From assembly GCA_035513175.1 (NCBI GenBank), contig DATKCN010000126.1, positions 1 through 5,291 of the forward strand: DNA of 5,291 bases. The letters are read 5' to 3'. Of this stretch, positions 1-4,700 are shown piece after piece (positions within the stretch are counted from its first letter, which is position 1; each line of letters opens with the position of its first letter). This stretch comes from DATKCN01 sp035513175. GTDB lineage: Bacteria; Chloroflexota; Chloroflexia; Thermomicrobiales; CFX8. The notes beneath the pieces were generated by a model that searched no databases, was not told the origin of the DNA, and was given only the letters and a program-made list of their open reading frames with translations. Position numbers and translations under genes: made by a program.

Positions 1-203
1 TCCTGCCGATGGCGACCTACGTGATCGTGCTGACGGCGATGCGCCTGAGCAACGTCTCCTATGTCGTGCCGCTGCGGGAGACGAGCATCATCTTCGCCAC
101 GCTGCTAGGCGTGCTGGTGCTGGGGGAACGCATCGGCGCGGCGCGCATCGCGGGCTCGGCGCTGATCGCCACCGGGGTGATCGCCATCGCGCTGGGCGGC
201 TGA
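1..203 (+). CDS. EamA/DMT-superfamily transporter, C-terminal fragment
   Basis: This is the last ~67 codons of a gene that begins before the window (reading frame from base 3, TGA at 201-203). The fragment is almost entirely hydrophobic and holds two to three membrane helices. It carries the layout typical of the final EamA repeat: a helix with small residues, a 'VVPL' turn, then a helix ending in 'LGVLVLGERI', a short basic loop (AARIAG) and a last helix 'LIATGVIAIALGG'. The 'LGE' followed by a small-residue-rich final helix is a hallmark of drug/metabolite exporters of the inner membrane. The substrate cannot be told from this part. The ATG at 9 is internal, since the family normally has about 280-300 residues and ten helices. 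Family assignment is fairly sure; specific function is unknown. Confidence 0.8.
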   Translation, partial: LPMATYVIVLTAMRLSNVSYVVPLRETSIIFATLLGVLVLGERIGAARIAGSALIATGVIAIALGG

Positions 204-243
204 TCGCGGCTCGCGGCAGGTCTCTTGCGTCGTCACTCGCGTT

Positions 244-259
244 CGTCCTCGTCAGGACG
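244..259 (+). terminator. Short stem-loop downstream of the transporter gene
   Basis: CGTCCT (244-249) and AGGACG (254-259) form a perfect 6-bp stem with a CGTC loop. It sits about 40 bases after the transporter stop and before the ribosome binding site of the next gene. No T-run follows, so it is at best a weak or factor-assisted terminator. It could equally be chance in GC-rich DNA. Confidence 0.25.
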
Positions 260-291
260 GCTCGTCGAGATGGAAGGGAGCCGAGGAGAAT

Positions 292-573
292 ATGTTCAAG
301 AGACGCAAGCGCCGCGCGGCCGCACTCGCGCACGGCAGAGGGACTCTGGCGCTACAGGTGGCCGCTATCCTGATCGCGATTGGCGCGGTCATGAAGCTGT
401 ATCAGACACGGTCTCGGCGGGCGGATGACAGCGCGTTCCGGCGCATCCGGACCGAGATCGACACGCTGGACATCTCAGCCAGCGGCAAGGACACCTTGCA
501 CGACGTGACGAAGCTTGCCAGCGAGCTGACCAGCGACGCGCGGGACGAAGCAGCCCCGGCCAGCGCCAGCTAA
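292..573 (+). CDS. Small single-pass membrane protein, function unknown
   Basis: 93 residues. The N-terminus is strongly basic (MFKRRKRR), followed by one hydrophobic helix at about 18-35 (TLALQVAAILIAIGAVMKLY) and another basic patch (TRSRR). A soluble, charged region follows (about 45-85, probably helical) with an Ala/Ser-rich end. The ATG has purine-rich ribosome-binding sequence upstream: GGAAGGGAG at 272-280 and GAGGAG at 283-288. The first is slightly far and the second slightly close. The gene runs in the same direction as the transporter but is separated by 88 bases. Its TAA overlaps the stop of the convergent flavoprotein gene by 4 bases. Basic residues on both sides make topology uncertain. 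I recognise no family, so the coding call rests on the start signals, the plausible membrane-protein composition and the tight fit to its neighbour. Confidence 0.6.
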   Translation: MFKRRKRRAAALAHGRGTLALQVAAILIAIGAVMKLYQTRSRRADDSAFRRIRTEIDTLDISASGKDTLHDVTKLASELTSDARDEAAPASAS

Positions 574-1103
574 CGCTCGCTCCGCCAGCCCGCGTGCGCC
601 GCCAGCACCGCCTCGATGAGCGCTGGATCAGGCGCCATCGTCAGATGCCCGCTCGTGTCCGGCGCTGGGTCGAGCGCCTGCACGCCCCATGTCCGCAGCG
701 TGGCCATCGACTCCGCCGTGCGCGGATGGTTCCACAGCGGGTCGTTGACCGAGACCGCCACGATCACCGGCGTGCCACGCCCGATGGCCTCGGCGGCGAT
801 CGACAGCGCCAGCGTGTCGGCAATCCCCAGCGCCAGCTTGTTGAGGCTGTTGAAGGTGCACGGCGCCACCAGCGTCACCCCCAACGGCGGGCGCGGCAGG
901 ATCGCCTCGTCGAAGTAGCTCTCGACGACGCGATGCCCCGGCACGAGCGCCAGTTCGCGCGGGCTGACCACCCGTGTGGCGTGCGGCGTCAGCACCGTCA
1001 GCAGGTTCGGCACGCGCGGCGCGAGCGCGGCGATCAGCCCCGGCACGCGACGGGCCGTCCCGGCGCCGGTGACGAGCAGATAGGTTGCGGTTAATTCGTT
1101 CAT
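570..1103 (-). CDS. Flavoprotein of the HFCD / CoaC-Dfp-like fold
   Basis: 177 residues with a Rossmann-like flavoprotein domain (the family of PPC decarboxylase, EpiD and UbiX relatives). Key segment: residues 78-100, 'LVAPCTFNSLNKLALGIADTLAL', matches the CoaC/Dfp block APATANTIxKLAxGIADxLL, with Asn85 at the conserved Asn position. Residues 114-141 (VAVSVNDPLWNHPRTAESMATLRTWGV) correspond to the 'PAMNxxMWxHPxxxxNLxxLxxxGV' block. Known members bind FMN and act on Cys-derived carboxylates or related substrates. Here the usual catalytic His segment before the PASANT-like block is not recognisable, and there is no Cys clamp near the C-terminus, so classic PPC decarboxylation is doubtful. The N-terminus also lacks the usual 'GxxGSIAAYK' loop and reads VTGAGTARRVPGL. 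The start ATG has a purine stretch (GAAAGAG) about 9-10 bases upstream. It converges on the 292-573 gene. The family call is good; the reaction is unknown. Confidence 0.82.
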   Translation of the reverse strand: MNELTATYLLVTGAGTARRVPGLIAALAPRVPNLLTVLTPHATRVVSPRELALVPGHRVVESYFDEAILPRPPLGVTLVAPCTFNSLNKLALGIADTLALSIAAEAIGRGTPVIVAVSVNDPLWNHPRTAESMATLRTWGVQALDPAPDTSGHLTMAPDPALIEAVLAAHAGWRSER

Positions 1104-1129
1104 GGGGGATGTCTCTTTCGTCGTAACGT

Positions 1130-1309
1130 GGAGTCGGGATGCGTGATGTGGGGAGAATGCCTCGATCAGGTAAAGGACGACAACTGTCGTTGTTAAGGGT
1201 TGTCGTCCTTTAGATCGTCATGCACATCTTGCCTGATGGCGCTGTCACGAGCCAGATTCAACGAACCCCACCCCGCGTCCCGTATCTCCGACCCACGCAT
1301 CCCGACTCC
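1130..1309. repeat. 180-bp nested inverted-repeat element
   Basis: The outer arms are a perfect 16-bp inverted repeat: GGAGTCGGGATGCGTG at 1130-1145 and its exact complement at 1294-1309. Inside lies a second perfect inverted repeat (1171-1184/1199-1212), extended by CGATC (1163-1167) and GATCG (1213-1217) after a 3-base bulge. GTGGGG (1148-1153) can also pair with CCCCAC (1266-1271). The right end holds two degenerate tandem units of the form CGCRTCCCG...CTCC (about 1275-1290 and 1296-1309). It fills the gap between two minus-strand genes, starting 10 bases after the dehydrogenase stop. No protein is plausibly encoded here. It could be a MITE-like or REP-like palindromic repeat, or a large transcript-end structure. 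I see no clear target-site duplication. Confidence 0.75.
1171..1212 (-). terminator. Perfect 14-bp hairpin, possible terminator of the dehydrogenase gene
   Basis: TAAAGGACGACAAC (1171-1184) and its exact complement (1199-1212) enclose a 14-base loop. A competing inner hairpin exists: ACGACA (1177-1182) and TGTCGT (1185-1190) around a 2-base loop. On the minus strand the structure lies about 110 bases after the dehydrogenase stop and about 70 bases before the flavoprotein start, so it could end or attenuate transcription between them. There is no U-tract after the stem, which argues against a standard intrinsic terminator. It is part of the larger element at 1130-1309. The structure is certain; the role is not. 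Confidence 0.45.
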
Positions 1310-1319
1310 CCACCACACA

Positions 1320-2669
1320 CTACGAACTCACGACGAAGCGGAAGACGCGGCCTCCGGACAGGTCGGTGACGTACAGCTCGCCGTCCTCGTCCTCGCCGAA
1401 CGAGCTGATGCGCGCGTCGATCTGTGCCATGAGCGTCGTCTGCCACTCGCCGCTATCGTCCGGCGCGGTCGCCCAGATGTTGCCGGAGCACAGGTCGCCG
1501 TTCAGGTAGGCTCCCTGCAATGCCGGGAACGCTGCGCCCCGGTAGACGTAGCCGCCAATGATCGCGCAGCCGCCTTCGGACTGGCTGTAGACGGCGATGG
1601 GTGGCGTGAAGCCCTCCTCGCCGCAGCGCTCCTCGATCAGACAGGCGTCTCCCTCGAAGATGGGCCAGCCGTAGTTCTCCCCGCCGCCGCTGTCCGCTGG
1701 CTGGAAGTGCAGCCACTCGAAGGCATTCTGCCCCACGTCCGCGATGTACAGGTCGCCCGTCGCGCGGTCGAAGGAGAAGCGCCACGGATTGCGCAGCCCC
1801 CAGGCCCAGACCTCCGGGCGCGCGCCGTCCTCGCCAACGAACGGGTTGTCGGGCGGGATGCCGTACGGGTCGCCGCCATCGACGTCGATGCGCAGCAGCT
1901 TGCCGAGCAGGGTGTTGCGGTCCTGCGCCGTCCCGAACGCGTCGTAGGAGCGCCCGCCGTCGCCGAGCCCGATGTAGAGATAGCCGTCCGGCCCGAACGC
2001 GAGCATGCCGCCGTTGTGGTTCCCGGCCGGTTGCTGCTGGGTGAGGATCACGTGCTCGCTGCCGGGGTCGATGACGGCGTCGCCGGTCATGTCGAAGCGG
2101 GCGACGACAGTGTCGCCGTTGAGGTCGGTGTAGTAGACATAAAGCCAGCGATTCTCGGCGAACGACGGATGGAAGGCGAGTCCCAGCAGGCCCTGCTCCG
2201 TGCTGTCGGAGCCGACCCGCCCGCTGATGTCCAGCAGCAGCTCGCCGGTCAGCAGCCGGATGCTGCCGGCCCGCTCGACGACAAAGACGCGGCCGCTGCC
2301 GTCCCCGGCGTGCGTCACGTAGAGCGGCTCGGTGAAGCCCGCCGCGACCAGCTCGACATCCAGCGTGACGGCCTCGGGGTCGAAGGCTACCCCGGCGTCA
2401 GGCGTTGCGGTCGGTGTTGCCCGTGGCGGGACCGGCGTCTCGGTGGCGGGCAGCGGCTCCGCAGGCGTCGGCTCGAATGTGGGCTCGGAAACGGCGGGCG
2501 TTGCCGTTGCCACTCCGGCCAGCAGGTCTGCCCGCGTCGCCGTAACCTCGGGTCGGGGCGTGTTGCCAGGGGCGTCGCTCAAGCAGGCTGCGGCCATCAG
2601 CGCGACGGCGATGATCGCTGGCAGGATAAGGGGGCGTCTGCCGGAACTCCGGCTCGCACTGTGCGGCAT
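1320..2669 (-). CDS. Exported PQQ-dependent glucose/sorbosone dehydrogenase family protein (lipoprotein)
   Basis: 449 residues. Residues 1-29 are an export signal with a basic start (SGRRPLIL, which also fits a minimal RRxFF-type twin-arginine pattern), a hydrophobic core (LPAIIAVALMAAA) and a likely lipidated Cys29. Residues about 36-92 are a Thr/Pro/Ala-rich linker. The rest is a six-bladed beta-propeller of the GSDH family (as in YliI/Asd and soluble glucose dehydrogenase), of normal length. Visible motifs: 'GLLGLAFHPSF' (160-170); 'NHNGGMLAFGPDGYLYIGLGDGG' (217-239), with His218 as the expected catalytic base; 'GLRNPWRFSFD' (291-301), with the Arg-Asn pair that contacts PQQ in relatives; 'GGGENYGWP' (328-336); 'GGYVYRG' (372-378) and 'GDLCSGNIW' (391-399). 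Cys343/Cys349 and Cys368/Cys394 may form disulfides, as fits an exported protein. Known members oxidise sugars (aldoses) at C1 using PQQ; the substrate here is unknown. No PQQ synthesis gene is in the window. The ribosome binding site is weak (GGATGGA just upstream). Confidence 0.93.
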   Translation of the reverse strand: MPHSASRSSGRRPLILPAIIAVALMAAACLSDAPGNTPRPEVTATRADLLAGVATATPAVSEPTFEPTPAEPLPATETPVPPRATPTATPDAGVAFDPEAVTLDVELVAAGFTEPLYVTHAGDGSGRVFVVERAGSIRLLTGELLLDISGRVGSDSTEQGLLGLAFHPSFAENRWLYVYYTDLNGDTVVARFDMTGDAVIDPGSEHVILTQQQPAGNHNGGMLAFGPDGYLYIGLGDGGRSYDAFGTAQDRNTLLGKLLRIDVDGGDPYGIPPDNPFVGEDGARPEVWAWGLRNPWRFSFDRATGDLYIADVGQNAFEWLHFQPADSGGGENYGWPIFEGDACLIEERCGEEGFTPPIAVYSQSEGGCAIIGGYVYRGAAFPALQGAYLNGDLCSGNIWATAPDDSGEWQTTLMAQIDARISSFGEDEDGELYVTDLSGGRVFRFVVSS

Positions 2670-2916
2670 CGTCCATCCGTTTTCAGATCGTGCGCGTCAC
2701 GCGCGGGCGGACTCGCGCCGCCACGGCGATCGATGCGCTGGCTGCGGCAGCGTTCGGACCTCCCGCGAGAAGCATGCCGTGCTCGCCGGGCACGGGGTAC
2801 TTATCTTGCATTGGCGACACGGGAGTCACGCGCCGCGCTACTCGCGATGTTCGTGACGTGTATATTGACACGCCCATCCCGCGCGCCGCCGAGCGCCGGA
2901 ACGAACGGATGCGCCC
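2670..2916. promoter_or_regulatory. Divergent intergenic region between dehydrogenase and kinase
   Basis: This 247-base gap separates the divergent starts, so it should carry promoters for both. It contains a 13-base palindrome GCGCGT-C-ACGCGC at 2692-2704, some 23 bases upstream of the dehydrogenase start. The 9-mer GTCACGCGC occurs twice (2696-2704 and 2825-2833). A small AT-rich island lies at 2800-2811. On the minus strand that island gives GATAAG, a possible but weak -10 box for the dehydrogenase with no good -35. Reading frames crossing the gap have no family features and look like GC-rich shadows. Confidence 0.45.
2857..2872 (+). promoter_or_regulatory. Putative -10 / operator upstream of the kinase
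   Basis: CGTGT (2857-2861) and ACACG (2868-2872) form a 5-bp inverted repeat around an AT-rich centre. The centre includes TATATT (2861-2866), a fair -10 hexamer about 50 bases before the kinase GTG. No convincing -35 stands 16-18 bases upstream. The palindrome on the -10 could be a repressor site. Weak evidence; it stands out mainly because the flanking DNA is so GC-rich. Confidence 0.3.
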
Positions 2917-3870
2917 GTGACTGCCGCTACCGGCACGCAATCCAGCACGAATCGATCGATCGCCGTCTTCGATCCGTCGCCGCTGCTGACCGTCACCATC
3001 GAGGCTGGCTCCGATGACGCCCCCGAGCTTCACCTGCACGCCGGTGGCCAGGGGTTCTGGGTGGCCCGCATGATTCGCCTGCTGGGGATGCACGTCACCC
3101 TCTGCGCCCCCTTCGGCGACGACACCGGGCGCGTGCTGCGGGTGCTGGTCGAGGCCGAGGGGGTCGGCGTGCGGGGCACGGCCGCACAGGGCGCCAGCGG
3201 CTGGTACGTCCACGACCGGCGCGACGGGCAGCGCGAGACGATCGCCCAGGCGGACGGCGCCGCGCTGTCGCGCCACGAAGTCGACGACCTGTACGGCGCG
3301 GCGCTGGTCACCGGGCTCGAGGCGGGCGTGCTGGTGCTGACCGGCCCTGCCCGCCCGTCGATCGTTTCGGACGACGTCTACCGTCGTCTCTCCACCGACA
3401 TGCGCAGTAATGGGTCCGTGGTCGTCGCCGACGTGTCGCACGCCGTCCTGTCGTCGATGCTGGAAGGCGGAGTCGACATGCTCAAGATGAGCCACGAGGA
3501 CCTCATCGAGGGCGGCTTCGCCCGCGATGAAGAGCTGCCGTCATTGCTGGAAGCGATCGACAACCTGCAGCAGGCGGGCGCGCGCAACGTGCTCATCTCG
3601 CGCGCCGCCGACCCCGCGCTGGCGCGGGTCGATGGGCGCACGGTCGAGATCATCGTGCCCCGCCTGGAGCCGATGGAGTTCCGTGGCAGCGGCGACTCGA
3701 TGACCGCCGCGCTGGCGGTGGCGCTGGCGCGCGACCTCGATCTGGACAGCGCCTTGCGCCTCGCGGCGGCGGCCGGCGCGCTCAACGTGGCCCGCCACGG
3801 CCTCGGCACCGGCCAGCCCCGCGACATCGAAGCCCTCAGCAAGCGCATCGAGATCCGGCCCGTGTCATGA
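2917..3870 (+). CDS. PfkB-family carbohydrate kinase, FruK/LacC-like
   Basis: 317 residues, the usual size for 1-phosphofructokinase/tagatose-6-phosphate kinase relatives. Domain marks in order: N-terminal strand 'IAVFDPSPLLTVTI' (15-28, matching the NPALDxTV start of that group); 'HAGGQGFWVARMIRLLGMHVTLCAPFGDDTG' (41-71, first PfkB signature); 'VLVLTGPARPSIVSDDVYRRL' (138-158); 'VVVADVSHAVLSSML' (168-182); 'MLKMSHEDL' (188-196, in place of KPNxxEL); and the C-terminal ATP/anion-hole signature 'RGSGDSMTAALAVAL' (256-270), with Asp260 as catalytic base. The family phosphorylates sugars or sugar phosphates with ATP in the cytosol. The usual GGKG(I)N is GGQGFW here and KPN is KMS, so the substrate is uncertain. 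The start is GTG, overlapping an unrelated upstream TGA, with only a weak ribosome site (CGGA at 2905-2908). Its TGA at 3868-3870 ends the gene about 100 bases before the toxin-antitoxin operon. Confidence 0.88.
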   Translation: MTAATGTQSSTNRSIAVFDPSPLLTVTIEAGSDDAPELHLHAGGQGFWVARMIRLLGMHVTLCAPFGDDTGRVLRVLVEAEGVGVRGTAAQGASGWYVHDRRDGQRETIAQADGAALSRHEVDDLYGAALVTGLEAGVLVLTGPARPSIVSDDVYRRLSTDMRSNGSVVVADVSHAVLSSMLEGGVDMLKMSHEDLIEGGFARDEELPSLLEAIDNLQQAGARNVLISRAADPALARVDGRTVEIIVPRLEPMEFRGSGDSMTAALAVALARDLDLDSALRLAAAAGALNVARHGLGTGQPRDIEALSKRIEIRPVS

Positions 3871-3886
3871 TGAATCGATGAATGGC

Positions 3887-3915
3887 TTACGAATCCGTAT
3901 ACATTAAGGCATACT
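3887..3915 (+). promoter_or_regulatory. Candidate promoter of the toxin-antitoxin operon
   Basis: TTACGA (3887-3892, three of six to the -35 consensus) and CATACT (3910-3915, four of six to the -10 consensus) are separated by exactly 17 bases. This would place transcription start near 3922, leaving a leader of about 45 bases before the antitoxin ATG. The area is clearly more AT-rich than the rest of the window. The hexamers are imperfect, but the spacing and the overlap with the operator-like repeat support it. Confidence 0.45.
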
Positions 3916-3935
3916 CTGTCATGTACGGATGCGTA
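3888..3935. promoter_or_regulatory. Inverted repeat flanking the TA promoter, likely operator
   Basis: TACGAATCCGTA (3888-3899) and TACGGATGCGTA (3924-3935) are inverted copies of each other at 11 of 12 positions. Each half is itself a TACG-N4-CGTA palindrome. The two sites start 36 bases apart, between three and four helical turns, and bracket the -10 box. A third partial copy, ATGTACGGAT, repeats exactly at 3921-3930 and 4025-4034, the latter inside the antitoxin gene. Ribbon-helix-helix antitoxins usually repress their own operon by binding such palindromes, so this is the expected operator by inference. Confidence 0.6.
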
Positions 3936-3966
3936 GGCAAGAACTATCTTCGGAAGGGGGTCAACG

Positions 3967-4266
3967 ATGGCTTCGCTAACGCAGGCTCCATCGCGGCGCG
4001 ACGATACTAGAAGCCGGTCACATAATGTACGGATTACTGAGGCCACTCATCGGGCAGTCAGTGAGCTTGCGGCTCAATCGGGCAACTCCTTCGGAGAGAT
4101 TATTGAGAGGGCTGTTGACAGATATCGACGGGAGCAAATGTTCGCTCTTGCGGCAGAGCAATTGCAGGCGATTCAGGATGATCCTGAATTGCGAGCGGAG
4201 ATGGATGCCGAATACGCCATGTTCGACGCGGTCGCCGTTGAGGCGCTCGAGCGCGAAGAATGGTAG
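3967..4266 (+). CDS. Ribbon-helix-helix antitoxin of a MazEF-type module
   Basis: 99 residues. After a basic 19-residue lead there is a ribbon-helix-helix DNA-binding domain: strand 'NVRIT' (20-24), helix 'EATHRAVSELAAQSG' (25-39), turn at Asn40-Ser41, helix 'FGEIIERAVDRYRREQ' (42-57). The C-terminal half (60-99) is acidic and helical (QAIQDDPELRAEMDAEYAMFDAVAVEALEREEW), typical of the part that wraps and blocks the toxin. A strong ribosome site (GGAAGGGGG, 3952-3960) stands 6 bases before the ATG. The stop overlaps the toxin start by 7 bases, which implies translational coupling. Expected role: neutralise the toxin and repress the operon together with it. Base composition is less GC-rich than the neighbouring genes, a hint of transfer. 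The exact family name (MazE-like, CopG-like) cannot be fixed from sequence alone. Confidence 0.88.
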   Translation: MASLTQAPSRRDDTRSRSHNVRITEATHRAVSELAAQSGNSFGEIIERAVDRYRREQMFALAAEQLQAIQDDPELRAEMDAEYAMFDAVAVEALEREEW

Positions 4267-4643
4267 ACAGTCGACGCGTTCCTGTTCGAGGAGAGATATG
4301 GTGGGTCGACTTCATTCCGTCCAGAGGCTCAGAGCAGGCAGGTCGACGGCCCGCCGTGATCCTTTCGGAGACCGGCTTCAACCAGAGGCAGCAGCGGATC
4401 CTGGTTGTCCTGCCTATGACGACGAAGATACGAGGTTATGCGTTTCACGTCTTTGCGGGGACTGAGCATACGGGACTACGTACCCCGGGCATGATCATGT
4501 GCGATCAGATTCTCACCATCGCCACTGAACGGCTGTTGGACTCGTCGCCAGTTGGTTCCATTTCACCCGAACTCCTTATCCAGGTCGAAGATCGGGTCGC
4601 AGTGCTTCTCAACCTTCCATCACGGTGGTCGCAAACGACATGA
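4260..4643 (+). CDS. mazF: MazF/PemK-type endoribonuclease toxin
   Basis: 127 residues with the complete MazF/PemK fold. 'RGEIWWVDFIPSRGSEQAGRRPAVILS' (10-36) is the hallmark opening strand-loop-strand. Arg30 matches the catalytic Arg of characterised MazF proteins. 'RILVVLPMTTK' (46-56) supplies the catalytic Thr (Thr54 by alignment to Bacillus MazF). 'GMIMCDQILTIATERL' (77-92) is the conserved third block that precedes the C-terminal helix (104-118). Members cut single-stranded RNA at short specific sequences and slow growth when the antitoxin is lost. Target specificity cannot be read here. The ATG lies within the antitoxin's last codons, with only a poor ribosome site (GCGAAGA), consistent with coupled translation. 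The first nine residues before the RGE motif are slightly long for the family. All catalytic parts are intact, so the toxin looks active. Confidence 0.93.
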   Translation: MVDSRRVPVRGEIWWVDFIPSRGSEQAGRRPAVILSETGFNQRQQRILVVLPMTTKIRGYAFHVFAGTEHTGLRTPGMIMCDQILTIATERLLDSSPVGSISPELLIQVEDRVAVLLNLPSRWSQTT

Positions 4644-4687
4644 AGTTGATACCACGGTTGCAGCATCCGCGGACGTACAATGTTTCC

Positions 4688-4694
4688 GGAGGTG
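4688..4694 (+). promoter_or_regulatory. Strong ribosome binding site
   Basis: GGAGGTG, almost the full anti-16S complement, lies 6 bases before the ATG at 4701 and fixes that start. A TACAAT hexamer at 4676-4681 resembles a -10 box, but the nearest -35-like sequences (TTGATA at 4646, TTGCAG at 4658) are at wrong spacing, so an independent promoter is only possible. Confidence 0.7.
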
Positions 4695-4700
4695 TGACAC

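Noticed and set aside
594..1094. Plus-strand frame of 166 codons opposite the flavoprotein
   Set aside because: It is Arg/His/Gln-rich shadow composition, while the minus strand carries clear flavoprotein motifs.
1104..1319. Possible tRNA or CRISPR repeat in the structured gap
   Set aside because: No cloverleaf or CCA-type end is visible, and there are no regularly spaced repeats with unique spacers. The repeats are inverted.
2690..2920. Small 76-codon plus-strand frame whose stop overlaps the kinase GTG
   Set aside because: The overlap looks like translational coupling, but the frame starts at a GTG inside the palindrome, has no ribosome site, and its Arg/Ala-rich composition lacks any fold or family feature.
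1200..3017. Long plus-strand open frame of 605 codons
   Set aside because: It lies antisense to the well-supported sugar dehydrogenase lipoprotein, is rich in Arg/Ala/Val/Asp shadow composition, starts in the inverted-repeat element and shows no family motif.
2683..3495. Minus-strand open frame of 270 codons opposite the kinase
   Set aside because: It is His/Arg/Gly-rich, typical of the complement of a GC-rich gene, with no motif or ribosome site. The kinase on the other strand explains the DNA.
3378..4046. Minus-strand frame of 222 codons spanning the kinase end and TA promoter
   Set aside because: It is Ser/Arg-rich, a typical antisense shadow, and crosses the promoter/operator region without any recognisable domain.
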